Shown one piece after another: positions 10,094 through 19,884 of a stretch of DNA of 24,085 nucleotides (position 1 is its first letter; the number at the start of each line of letters is the position of its first letter). Source of the DNA: Candolleomyces eurysporus (taxonomy: Eukaryota; Basidiomycota; Agaricomycetes; Agaricales; Psathyrellaceae). Below the pieces are notes generated by a model that did not search any database, was not told the DNA's origin, and worked only from the letters and a program-made list of their open reading frames with translations. The position numbers and the translations under genes are program-made. Where the stretch lies: the NCBI GenBank assembly GCA_027579435.1, contig JANBPK010001329.1:1-24085 (forward strand), read 5' to 3'.

Positions 10094-10503
10094 GGACTGC
10101 GTTGATACGGCGCCGCCGGGTCTGTATATGCTCAGTGTTGCCACATGTATTAGCTTCTTTGACAAATGTCAGGCAGTGGACAAACAGTGCCAGCTGAGAA
10201 CCCTAGATCTGAAGGGGGCTTGTGGATCCAAGGACGGTGAGTGCCAGTGGGGTTCAGCGCACCAAAAGCGGGACATTTCTTGGAGCATGACTGCATTGAA
10301 ACTACGAAACGTACGCGGACACGAGCTAGGACAATCAAGCGGAGGCCTTGCTTATTTCCATATAATCCAAGCGGTAATCCCGCATAGCTACACTGAGGAC
10401 CAAATCACATGCAACCTCTGGTGCTGCAAGGCTCATTTCCGTCTGTAAACGTGCGTCTATCCATTGGAACAACTAGTCATCATTCGAAATTGTAATAAGG
10501 ATG

Positions 10504-13193
10504 TTAGAAAATGAATAACCTTACTCTGTATGCATCCGTGGGTGTAAAGAAGCAAAGCGCCTGCGGAAGTAAGGTCAAAAAGGGCACTCACGAAGGATCC
10601 AGAGGAGCACATACCCTTTTGCTAGTGAAACGGCTGGTACTGGGAACTGATGGGCTCTCTGGGAGACTGCTGCGACCCTGTATGGAGAGTTTCTTGGTTA
10701 GATAGAATGCTCAAAGGCGAGAGAAGCCCATAAATACCTTCTCTCTTATCGCTTTTCCTATACGCCCTACATCGCGCTGCAAGGTCGTAGCTTGTTCTTG
10801 GTGTATTTTCAAGCGATACACATGTCCGCCGCTCATAACCAGGAAAGAAAGTCTGGCAAACCAAAAGAGCCTCGCCTGTAGCCATCTGTCTGGTGCGGGA
10901 TCACTTTCCAAACCGAGGGCCAGGGATTCGATGCATTTGGTGAGGGCAAACCAAACTTGCTGGGGCCTGTGATCAGGAGAAATCCCGAATAACCAGAAGA
11001 AAATGAAAGTGAACAAATAGAGGTGGTATGACAAGTTTTGGTCAGGGGGGAGCTGCTTCAGTTCAGCGAGGATACTTTGTTCCGAATTCGTCTTCAGAGA
11101 CTGGATCAAGTGGCGGTTATAAGTCCACTCGGCATCTCTTGGGAATGGCGACGATGGAATATCGTTCAGCCAGCGCTCAAGTATGAGGCTGAAGCAGTGG
11201 TAGGATAGCTTGAGGTGATAGGAAGGTGATACAAAGAAGGTACTTGACCAGGTTTTGGAGACGAGGAAGTCGCGGAGAGATGTGTGGCGAATAATCACAG
11301 GTTCATCTTCGTCGATCCCCGGGCTATCGATGAGCTCTCGCAGACTGGCCACGACCTGAGAAACATCAGAAGCTTTTATGCCAAGATGATCTGCAATCCC
11401 AACAATCGAAAGTGGCCTGCCAAGGAATGTAATGGTCAATATGATGTCAGAGAAATGGGGAAGGTTATGAGACATTGCGAGGATACGAGCATAGGCAGCA
11501 TCGAGATGTTTTTCGAAGTGGTCAACACGATACGAAGCGGCAGCTGTCCCAGACCGCTGCTCCTTCTCGGTGTTGCGGCAGCGATCTGCAAGATAAGCAT
11601 GGAATGAGGGAGGAGCAAAGAAACGTCCGGATCGACTTTCAGTTGTGAGGAAGTCGCGGAGGGAAGTGTGACACATGGTGACAGGTAAGTCGTCGGTGCC
11701 CGGAATATGGATGATTGCTTGTAGGTTGACGAGGACCCGAACGACTTCAAAACTCTCGATGCCGAGGAGTTCGGCGAACCCGACAATGGGGAGTGGTTCA
11801 AAGAGTAATGCGAGAGTTGATATGATGTTGGAAAAATGGGGGATATCCTGGGACCGAGAGAGCGTTCTCGCATAGAGGGTATCAAGGCCAGGGTTCATGT
11901 TGAGGGTGTGGGGGAGACGGTCCATCGGCGTTGACTGATTGTCGGTGGGGTCGACGATGTACTTGAAGAGCGCGGACGCGAAAATGAACGATCCTCCGAT
12001 GTGATCCACCAATAGGTCTTTATCCTTCTTCGTTGGCCAATCCCCGTGTTTTTGAATATAGGAATTGATAATAGGATTTCGTTCTTTCTCTGCCTCGAAG
12101 CAAGTCTTCATAAATGTGTCGATGTCGTCCCGCGAACAATGGTTGATGAGGTTCTCCAGACGGACTTGGCCGTTCTTCAGGTGGCTTTGAATGTGTTGCT
12201 CGACCCGACTGGTGATGAAGAATCGGAGGGGAACAAGAGGGTGTTCCTTGAAGAACTCGAGCATGTCGTCGATGAAGGCTACCATATCTTTACGGTCTTC
12301 GCATTCGTCGAGCCCGTCAATAACAATCAGGAAAGGTCCCTTGAGAAGGAACGTCTTGAGGAGGCGGACCCGCTTGGCAACTGCTTTGAACGGCTCGTAA
12401 ACCAAGCAACGAAGCTGGGCCACCAAATTTGATTGCAAGAGACCTGGCTCCTCCTTGACCGCCTTCTTGATGAACGGCGCCGCTTCGGGAATCGCAGCGG
12501 CCAGTTGGCAAGCCAAAGTTGTAGCGAACCTGGTCATTCTGCTTCTATCGCCGGTGTTTCGAAAGAAGAAGAAACTCCCCACCAATCGCTTTCTCCGTTC
12601 GAAATTGAGTGCGATTGCTAGGGCGATGGCCGACTTTCCGCATCCCACAAAGCCATAAAGCCAGAGGACGTGGGTATTCCGCAGCAGTGTGCTATCGACC
12701 CAGTTCACGATCATGCGGATCACATCTGTTCGTGTACCAGGAAAGCAAGCCGAGTTTGGCGGAGATATCTCTCGATTTCGAGTGTGGGACGCATCGAGAA
12801 TTGGCCGAAGGACCTGAATGAGGTCTGAAATATAATGTCAGTCAGTCAAGAACGAAACGGTGACGGGCGATATTAAATGGACAGCTACAACTCACTTGTT
12901 GGATCAATGGGCTCGACATGTTGCTGATTCCCAGCGGCTGCATCGGATCGATCAGAAACTTGGTTGAGGGTACCTGAATGAGAGGAATCAACGAGCTGAT
13001 CCCTGTCTACTATTCAGTAGATAAACGAAAGCCCACCATAGATATTCCCAAGATTCGCGTTCTCAGCGTACTCGACGTTGTTCATTGTGACTGTGCCATG
13101 GTAGTAGTTTATTATCTGCAACTCTCTGTGCCTTGAGTTTGTGCCTTCAGCACCAGAGAAGGCCCCCTCAGCGGGCGCAGATCTGTCACCCAT
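10504..13193 (-). CDS. NACHT-domain STAND NTPase (fungal NLR-like), five exons
   Basis: Exons are 13193-13037, 12973-12896, 12824-10738, 10677-10615 and 10560-10504, all in phase, giving 813 residues. Introns are 63, 71, 60 and 54 bases. The N-terminal 110 residues carry the INYYHG...NNVEYAENANLGNIYG type of leader and CFPGTR common before mushroom NACHT domains. The P-loop is GFVGCGKS (residues 136-143). Walker B is LIVIDGLDEC (about 244-253), followed by the sensor-like FFITSR (about 280-285). Two homologous post-NACHT modules follow (about 391-497 and 518-624). No WD40, ankyrin or TPR repeats are seen, and no clear effector domain. Such proteins are known as signal-transducing NTPases in fungal self/non-self recognition; the ligand here is unknown. 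A CAG preceding the chosen ATG looks like a 3' splice site, so an extra 5' exon is possible. A GTAAGG donor at 10524 could replace the last 18 codons with 45 others ending at 10335. Confidence 0.85.
11188..11889 (-). repeat. Tandem duplication of the post-NACHT (winged-helix-like) module
   Basis: Within the NACHT gene two consecutive segments, about 11889-11569 and 11508-11188 (period 381 bases), encode related blocks of about 107 residues. Both run LDxxYAR, then LPHFS or IPHFS, then PLxIVG...LGI, an 'IPG' or 'SPG' loop, HTSLRDFL, and a final FFxxPS. The usual mushroom NACHT protein has one such block, with a terminal SFRDFL-type motif. Confidence 0.8.
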
Positions 13194-14526
13194 CTGGAGA
13201 AGAGCACCGAAGACGAAGAGGAATTGAGCTCGAGGACGGTGGTGATAGGTGCTGAGGAAGGAAGGGTGCGCAGCTCGAGAGGATGCCAGATAAGCAGCTT
13301 GTCAATCAACACGAGGTTAACATGAGGAACACCAATTTGAATACATTAAATGGCCAATTAGACGCCTGGAGCTCGTGATCAGTGCCGCAGCGAGTAGTTC
13401 CAGAACCAGTCGATTGGCTCGGGTCACGGAAGACAGTTCACGCCAGCCCTCGCCGATAAGTCAGGAGCGTATACAGACCTAATGCTCAGGTCGTTAAGTG
13501 ATAGGGATCCGGATGCAGACTCAGAATGTCGGGGTGGCTGGGATGCGAGAAAAGGCTATCGCATTGAAGCGGTCTGGATTCGAGTCAGCCCAACTCACAG
13601 GTAGTACTTATCCATTGATTTCGCTGGCCATTCTAGATCTTTTCCAGGCAGATCTGCATGCTCGGCGAGATATTCAGATCGTAGCGGCGCCGGCACGGCG
13701 CCAGTCCCCGACTCCCGACCTCGGAAGAGGTTTACACAGGCGCAAAGAGTGATGGCGAAGCACTTTGATCGAGAGGGACGACAACTTTTTAGCGATCGAC
13801 TCTCTCGATACAGACAGATATGACGGCGCACAAGCAAGTAGTGTATTGACAGAAGCAATAACTGTGACATACAATCTCAAACAGCAAAGAGCCTGGGAAT
13901 GAGTATATTTCTGATCAGCGAGGACTCGGAAAGATAGAGGCGCGACAAGGGGCGATGCACCCTTCAAATCAAAGTGTAGGTATCCACCACGAATTGTGAC
14001 TGCCTCTAATACAATGTCTTCATGTGAAGAAGTGCATGTCAGCGGAAGATAACGAAGAGATTTACAATAAGCAGCCATCGACAGAGGCTGTCCGATTCAT
14101 CAATGCTGGGCGAGGAGGACCCAAGGAACGCACGACGGCTGCTTTGGAACGGGCATTCGACAGTAAAATGGAGGGGGAAGAAGTGAGAGAAAGGGGAAGG
14201 CATTTGAACAAAGCGGAATCAAAGTGGAGGGGAATGACGTCGTAACGCACGGACCAAGGTCACCTAAGGCCACAGATTCCCATGAGCCTATATTTGGGGC
14301 AATGCTCTCACAGGTTTCCGAGTTTTGCAGAACGGATCTACGTTTTGTCGGAACAGAACCCTCCCCACACTTTGTGTGGAGTCGGGGACTGCAGCCCTGC
14401 TTTCAAGCGGAACCACACGCGGCTCAATCAAAAGCGGATGTTGTTTGTCTTTGGCCTTCGATCATAACACTGCTGCCGACGCGGCAAACATTTCAGAAAA
14501 ACCATCGCTCATCGAATTCCACCACC
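13194..14526. other. Intergenic between the divergent NACHT and NOP4-like genes
   Basis: No gene is supported here. It contains the 5' region of the NACHT gene (including a CT-rich tract ending in CAG just above its ATG), repeat block B, and the promoter side of the NOP4-like gene. Small open frames at 13595-13870, 13674-14078 and 14024-14245 lack recognisable features. A GC-rich palindromic stretch, GGCGCCGGCACGGCGCC, lies near 13687. Confidence 0.4.
13440..13760 (+). repeat. Segmental duplication block B (5' part), copy at 17080-17510
   Basis: Shared landmarks in order are TCRGGAGCGYATA, GAGAAAA(A)GGCTATYGCATTG, TTCGAGTC, CATYCTAGATCTT, TCTGCATG and AGCGGCG. The copy carries an extra roughly 130 bases before the GGCTAT block. 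Homology resumes at the NOP4 start, so the duplicated unit spans about 13.44-15.2 kb. This stretch also holds the upstream region of the minus-strand NACHT gene. Confidence 0.7.
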
Positions 14527-16781
14527 ATGGCCTCAAATTTAGGAAAGCGAAAGGAAAGGGAAGACGAAGAGAGCCATGGGTGAGTTTTCCCCTCTATTCT
14601 ACAGTATACAGACGCGATATTCAAGAAGATCTCCAGAGCCACACTTTTCGTATCCAACCTGCCGTATTCAGCGACCTCGGTCGACCTCGAAACCCTGTTC
14701 TCAGATATCGCGCCCGTCCGAACGGCTTTCGTTGTCACAGAACATGGGACCGGCGTCTCCAAAGGCGTTGGATACGTCTCCTTTGCCCTGAAGGAAGACG
14801 CAGAGGGTTGCTACTCAAAAGTCGAGGAGGAGGGACTGTCAATAGCCGGAAGGAAGATTCGCGTGCAGTGGGCAGATAAACGGGTGAGTAGAACTGTCAT
14901 TCCATGGTTTCTTGACGTTCAATCTCAGTGTAGAAGCGTAAAGAAGAAGGGGCCTCTGAGGAGAAGAAAGAAGTCAAGAGTCGGCCCCGTCAGCCTGGAC
15001 CTCGAACACCAAACGACCCTCTTGCCGTGCGCACCGTCATCGTGACCGGTCTTCCTAGCCCCCTCGACTCTAAAATCCTATGGAAGAAAATTCGAAAATG
15101 CCCTGGGGCAAAAGATCTCACCTGGCCCATCAAAAAAGAGAACGGAGAAGAAGATCCAAGTGCTGGTGAGTTATCGAGCACCGCGTTCATACATCTGAAG
15201 ACTAATTATGCAACAGCCCACGTTCTCTTCGAAAATCCCGCAAAAGCTCAGGACGCCGTTAGCAAACTCCATGCACATGTATACAAAGGCTCCTTGCTGT
15301 CGGTTACTCTCAAGAAACGACTCGAGCATCTCGCAAAACCGGTCGCTGCGAAATCAGGCCCCGCACCGACACGAGCAAGCCGTCTCATCGTTCGAAATCT
15401 TCCATTCAACGCAACAGAACAGGACCTTCGCGCTATGTTCCTTCCATACGGTCCCGTGCATTCGATAACGATGCCTCTGACAGAAGCAAAGGAGGCCGAG
15501 GAGAGGGAAGAGGAAAGCTCGCGGCGGAGGAACAAGGGCTTTGCATTCGTTTGGATGCTCAGTAAAAAGGACGCGGAAAGGGCTTTGGAAGGGTGTAACG
15601 CCAAGGCGATTCGGGCTGGTCTAGCGGAAGAGCTTGTGTCGGCCAAGCAAAAGAAGAAAAAGCAGTTGCGGTTGGAGAAGAGGATGAAGGGTGTCAAGAA
15701 GGAAGGGGCAGCAGCACCCGATGTTGAATCTGACGCTGACGCTGAGGCCGAGGGAGGTGAAGAGAAGAAGGAGGTTGGAGAGGACGACCAGGATGAGCGT
15801 GTCATCGCCGTCGATTGGGCGTTGAGCAAGGAGAAATGGAAGGAGGAAATGGCAAAGATGGAAGAACAACCTGCCGGGAGCGACGTCGAAATGGAAGAGC
15901 CTTCATCGGATAGCGGAGGTGAATCCGACAGTGGAGACGAGGGCTTGGGTGTTCACGAAGACGACGATAGCGGTGACGAGTCAACATCTTCACGCGACGG
16001 GAATGAAGGCTATGATCGCGACACAGACGAAGAAGAACCCACCAAGCCGCAGCTACCTCCCCCCGAAGCCGGGACTACGCTTTTCGTTCGGAATGTCCCT
16101 TACATCGCGACAGAAGATGAACTACGGACATTGTGAGTATATCTTCTCCCTGCCGTGCCCCCGCTTGCTCAATTTACTCATGTGATAATTTTCATAGATT
16201 CCGCGCCTTTGGTCCCCTTCGATATGCAGTAATCACCACCGACCCTGCTACTGGCCGCTCACGGGGCACAGGTTTCGCGTGCTTTTGGAACAAAGAAGAT
16301 GCAGACAAAGTTGTCGATCAAAGCGAGATCCTGCGCTCAGAAACAGCTGGCCACAATTCTGCAGTACGTCACCCTTGCCCTACTCGTCATCGCGGTTTAC
16401 TCACATGTATCTACCTAGCCAAAGAAAAATCCGTTTAGCCTACCCTCGATTCTCACTCCTGATCCTTCGTCAAGCCTAGCACGGAGCTTGGTCCTCCATG
16501 GTCGAACACTCGACGTCGTGCGTGCAGTTACCCGCGATGTCGCGAGCAGACTGAAGGAGGAGGGAGAAAAGCTGCGGGAGAAGCAGGATAAACGCAACAT
16601 GTATTTGCTGCGCGAAGGGAGTACGTGGACGCCTCAACTTCCGTCATTTCTGTGTTCGAATGTCGGACTGCATCGTATAACCAATGAAAGACGTTGCTCA
16701 AATCCAACCCCTCGCTTTTCATTTCAAGGACGTGTCTTAGCGTGCGGCAGATCCCACTATACATTTCCAAACGCATGCTGA
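14527..16781 (+). CDS. NOP4: NOP4/RBM28-like multi-RRM nucleolar protein, C-terminus degenerate
   Basis: Exons are 14527-14579, 14637-14883, 14934-15165, 15217-16132, 16198-16363 and 16419 onward; junctions are in phase. The ATG context is ideal (CCACCATGG). RRM1 (about residues 19-100) has LFVSNL and KGVGYVSF. A degenerate RRM2 (about 130-205) has VIVTGL and AHVLF. RRM3 has LIVRNLPF and KGFAFVW, then a lysine-rich stretch, an acidic linker and IAVDWALSK. RRM4 has LFVRNVPY and GTGFACFW, followed by FSLPSILTPDPSS and VVRAVTRD. NOP4/RBM28 proteins act in 60S ribosomal subunit biogenesis in the nucleolus; that is family knowledge. The intron at 15166-15216 is 51 bases and has no stop, so retention would be in frame. 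After residue 605 (REG at about 16619) conserved sequence is out of frame. The end given is the read-through stop, so the true end is uncertain. Confidence 0.75.
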
Positions 16782-16920
16782 AACGACTCGCCATCCACGC
16801 TCGCCGCGCGTTCCAAACCGAGGTCAAGGAAGGCAAAGGGAGCCTTTGACCATCGACGAACTCACGGAGCGATCCGAAAGCCCTTTGGTGGAAATTTTGA
16901 AAAAGGGATTGGAAGGGATA
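16621..16920 (+). pseudogene. Frame-broken remnant of the NOP4 C-terminal region
   Basis: Family-like sequence persists but not in one frame. NERR at about 16683 is separated by a frame change from LLKSNPSLFISR, which runs into SVRQIPLYISKRMLKRLAIHA. A further one-base shift near 16845 puts PLTIDELTERSESP out of frame behind a TGA. The segment expected between REG and this block in the family appears deleted. A GTACGT donor at 16621 cannot be joined in phase to the downstream block. Either the gene is losing its tail or the assembly has small indels here. Confidence 0.55.
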
Positions 16921-17058
16921 ACCGTCATCCCGTTACTTGTTGACTTGCAGCCGTCCTGAATTGAGGTGGTGGTCCGGTTGAGATTGTCAACCGGTTGGAT
17001 AACCTGACTGAAGTTAAGCTGCTCGTTCAAGTTATCTGTTCTCCATTGTCCGTTCTAC
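16918..17058 (+). repeat. Dispersed repeat A, second copy
   Basis: Direct copy of 9934-10093. It begins exactly where the NOP4 C-terminal remnant stops, and runs almost directly into duplicated block B (from about 17080). Confidence 0.75.
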
Positions 17059-17079
17059 AGCTCAGGCCATCTCACACTA

Positions 17080-17510
17080 CTGAGTCGGGAGCGCATAGAA
17101 ATTTGATCCAAAAGGACAAGGATTCGGAATTGGAATGTCAGAGCCGTCAGCAGAGCTAGCGCAGTTTGACAATGAGATTCGTCGAACTCGAGTAACAAAG
17201 GCTGCTCCAAACTTATTGCTGAGGTCTTGAGGGACAGAATGAGCGATGAACGCACTCAATGAAACCGAAGTATTCAGTTGGTTGGCAGTTGGGATGTGAG
17301 AAAAAGGCTATTGCATTGGAATGTTGCATAACAACCTTCAAACATCCCAAGTTCGAGTCCGCCTAACTCCTCGATGGAATTTACCGATTACCGATTGCCT
17401 TTGCCGGACATCCTAGATCTTATCAGGACCCGCTCTGCATGCCTGGCGGTATATTCGATCTCGAGCGGCGTCGACCTCAAGGTACAGAACCACCCCAGTC
17501 CCAACCAATG
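17080..17510 (+). repeat. Segmental duplication block B, second copy
   Basis: Direct, diverged copy of 13440-13740 with the same ordered landmarks. It carries an extra roughly 130 bases at about 17150-17275 absent from the first copy. The stretch 17510-17770 is much shorter than its counterpart (13760-14515), keeping only traces such as TCTCGATACAG. Confidence 0.7.
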
Positions 17511-17774
17511 TGCACTCATCTGCACCTTTGTGTCGTGGGCAGATCTTCGAGCTGAAGTGGGCTCCTTGCTACACCTGAGGATATTGGAGAATCGATTATC
17601 CTGATGCAAGAATCTAGCCGAACACTTTTCTTCAATTTCGAGGAGATCTCCCCTGGAAACAACGATGAAGTTCAAACGCCGGAGGGAACTGCAAGTCCAC
17701 TCACTGATCAGCATCGAAGCCTTCGAGGGTCATTTGTTTCTCGATACAGTCTAAAATCAGTACGGTAAGTACGA

Positions 17775-18200
17775 CCACCAAGGCCTCAAATTAGGAAAGT
17801 GCTAGGAAAGTGCAAGGAAAAGGAGGACGAAGAGAGCCATGGGTATGCCACTTTTTGATGCTACAGTATACAGAAGCAATATTAAGAAGATCTCTAGCTC
17901 CACACACAGCGACGTTGGTCAACCTTGAAACCCTGTTCTCAGATATCGCACCTATCCAGACAGCTTTCATGTAGTGGGTAGACAAACAGGTGAATCTCGG
18001 TACAGAAGCGTGAAGGAAGAGCCTCTGGAGAGAGGAAAGAGACCAAGAGTCGGTCCCATCAAGCAGGACCTCAAACACCTCTTGCTGTGCCCACCGGTCT
18101 TCCTGGCCTCCTCAACTCTGAAGCTCAGGACCCCAACCTATGTCAGACGCACGTTCAAAAGCCGTATGCCCTGGCAAGTTTCTCTGATTTCCCAATTCAG
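17775..18200 (+). pseudogene. Truncated pseudogene copy of the NOP4-like 5' end
   Basis: This matches 14520-15130: GGCCTCAAATTTAGGAAAG at the start, GACGAAGAGAGCCATGGG at the first exon end, CTACAGTATACAGA in the intron, and ACCCTGTTCTCAGATATCGC in RRM1. The start codon is lost (ACCACCATGG is ACCACCAAGG here). The RNP2 coding bases and the middle of RRM1 are deleted. Intron 1 is retained and most of intron 2 is missing, so this arose by DNA duplication, not from an mRNA copy. Similarity fades after about 18200. No usable open frame remains. Confidence 0.85.
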
Positions 18201-18576
18201 CAGGACAATGCTGGTTGGAAATACAGGTAATTCTGATGGTGCCCTCCCAATCGAAGGTGCGTTGGGAAGTCTCTCCCTCATCACAATACCCACTCATGTT
18301 CTTCCAGTCACAGATATCCTGACCTGGCGTCGTCACTGTTGTACGCTAGCAGTTCACCACCGACACTTACAACGGCTCTTGCCCTAATCCCGCCTTGCAA
18401 TACCCACAAGAAGCCATCTCGTCCCCCGTTTCCCCGGGAACACAATTCCAACCTTCGCTCTCCGCTGATAATCTCCTATTAGTATCATTTCCCTTGGATT
18501 CAACGACAACCAATGATGCCAGCATTTACGCCTTCCCTCCCACAGGCAAGTCCTCCTACCTTTGGCCATTTTGATG
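18201..18576. other. Non-coding, nothing recognised
   Basis: This lies beyond the pseudogene and before the inverted-repeat structure. Open frames are short on both strands, and I see no splice-linked exons, RNA gene or repeat in it. Confidence 0.35.
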
Positions 18577-18700
18577 GTTCCGAGGCCTCTATAAGCCTCG
18601 GGTACTTGTACCCCAGGGCCAAATTGCGCCAAGCNTTTTTTTCTGTTTTGTACAACGTGATGATGTGAACTGTTTCCCTTTCCCAGAGAGGCCTCGGAAC
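18577..18700. repeat. Short inverted-repeat structure (MITE-like)
   Basis: Perfect 14-base arms GTTCCGAGGCCTCT (18577-18590) and AGAGGCCTCGGAAC (18687-18700) flank 96 bases. Just inside the left arm a smaller hairpin pairs CGAGGC with GCCTCG. The interior holds a T-run next to an N at about 18635. No target-site duplication is obvious. Confidence 0.5.
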
Positions 18701-18771
18701 TTGCCGCGCAAAGCGACGGCCCGCTGAACCCAAGTGCTTACCGCATTCCAGAGTGCTTCCTATTCAACGGC

Positions 18772-18847
18772 CACCTCAGGCAGGAGCGAAGCGTGTCACA
18801 TGCAGGGCCAAGAGGGCCTTCTCCTCAACGGTCGGAAGCCCCTTCTT
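18772..18847 (+). repeat. Dispersed repeat, inverted copy of 9303-9379
   Basis: It contains CACCTCAGGCAGG (18772-18784) and the 38-base block 18810-18847 that is the exact reverse complement of 9303-9340. It lies 70 bases beyond the MITE-like structure. The stretch 18848-19332 has one short plus-strand frame without recognisable content. Confidence 0.85.
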
Positions 18848-19332
18848 AGAGGGGTATTGCCTGAGCAGTATCCCTCTATAATCCTAATTTGGAACGGTCA
18901 AAAAATCAGGAACATCGAGCAGTTGGCCGAAGTGCTCTGGAATCTGCATGGCAGATTTAAGATTGTTGGCAGATTCCGAACAGAACTCTGGCAGTAGGCC
19001 TTTCTCTTATGTTTTGCATGTATTCCTGTAGAATAAAACTGTGGGTCATTCTTTAGCTTCAATGACATGTTATTCTAAGTCGAGGTCAAGTCAATTTTTA
19101 AACTTTACTGCTCGAACCTCAGCTCTGAGTTTGCTTTCAGGCACATGGTAATGTCGGTGGCAGAAAACATAAGATTCGAACACAACATATACTATACATA
19201 GGCCGCAAAATGATAATTGGTCAGGTAAAAGGTGCAGAACAAGACAGCAAAGAAAGGTCCAAGGAAACGATAGGCAAGAGGAGCAGAAAGGTACTACAGG
19301 GTTAATAAGCAGAACAATAGTGCAAGCAGTCC

Positions 19333-19824
19333 TCAGTTAGCCCCGTCTTCTGTCCCTGCGGCATGCTGGCCCCCAAAAGCTCCAGCGGTGTGATGGGGAT
19401 ACAGATAGTACATCTGAGCAAGAGGGTGCCCACCACCCTGTCTGTGCACTGGAGGAGGGAGGTTGTAGTTTATTGGAGCAGGAGGCTGTCCACTGCCCTG
19501 GCCATGCGTTGGGGGAGGGGGGTTGTAGCTTGCATGCTGCTGCCAGTAGTATGGGCAACCAGCTTGGTGAGGGTGTGGGGCATTCACAGTTGATGACGGG
19601 TGGTGTGCATAGGCAGATTGAAGGGAGGCTGGGTCAGGGACAGAGGCAGCAGGCAGATGGGAGGCAGCAGAGGTGGAGCCCGCATCAAGCAGTCCTGGTG
19701 CGGACAAGGGAATGGCGGAAGCAGACGCAGACTGGGCTGGCATCGAGGTGGACGGGACTGTCGGGGGGACCTGGGAATGCTTCAACTCCTGCATGTTCTC
19801 CTTGCCAGCACCCTTCATGACCAT
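19333..19824 (-). CDS. Proline-rich protein, 5' exon not identified
   Basis: Open from the ATG at 19824 to the stop at 19333 (163 residues). Upstream of this ATG the frame continues as GGQRIKPRPRKR, a basic nuclear-localisation-like patch, back to an acceptor CTAACAG ending at 19877-19883. The real start is therefore probably in an upstream exon I could not place. After KENMQELK the protein is rich in S, A and P, then H, Y and P. Two adjacent 20-residue repeats (YNPPPPTHGQGSGQPPAPIN, YNLPPPVHRQGGGHPLAQMY) lie near the C-terminus. No catalytic domain or membrane segment is seen. Its composition recalls the proline-rich gene at 154-1468, though no alignable block is shared. Function unknown. 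Confidence 0.5.
   Translation of the reverse strand: MVMKGAGKENMQELKHSQVPPTVPSTSMPAQSASASAIPLSAPGLLDAGSTSAASHLPAASVPDPASLQSAYAHHPSSTVNAPHPHQAGCPYYWQQHASYNPPPPTHGQGSGQPPAPINYNLPPPVHRQGGGHPLAQMYYLYPHHTAGAFGGQHAAGTEDGAN
19408..19527 (-). repeat. 60-bp coding repeat, two copies
   Basis: Adjacent 60-base units (19527-19468 and 19467-19408) encode the two 20-residue YN-PPP-H-QG repeats of the proline-rich protein. They have diverged at many positions but not in length. Confidence 0.6.
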
Positions 19825-19884
19825 CAGACGTTTGCGCGGACGGGGCTTAATGCGCTGGCCACCTGTGGTGGCACCTGTTAGGTA

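Larger units (their letters stand above)
9038..10334. other. Intergenic, repeat-bearing
   Basis: This interval separates the KDZ start codon from the 3' side of the NACHT gene. Short open frames occur on the minus strand at 9352-9604 and 9674-9928 and on the plus strand at 10065-10448, but none has a recognisable domain or supporting splice structure. It holds two dispersed repeats, described separately. The right edge may contain an alternative last exon of the NACHT gene (10335-10472). Confidence 0.4.

Noticed and set aside
10065..10448. 127-codon plus-strand frame
   Set aside because: It overlaps repeat A and a possible antisense NACHT exon. There is no recognisable domain and composition is not clearly coding.
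17278..17365. tRNA or SINE-like A and B boxes (TTCGAGTCC near 17349)
   Set aside because: The T stem does not pair and the anticodon arm is absent. The duplicate at 13575 is equally poor, so no tRNA is called.
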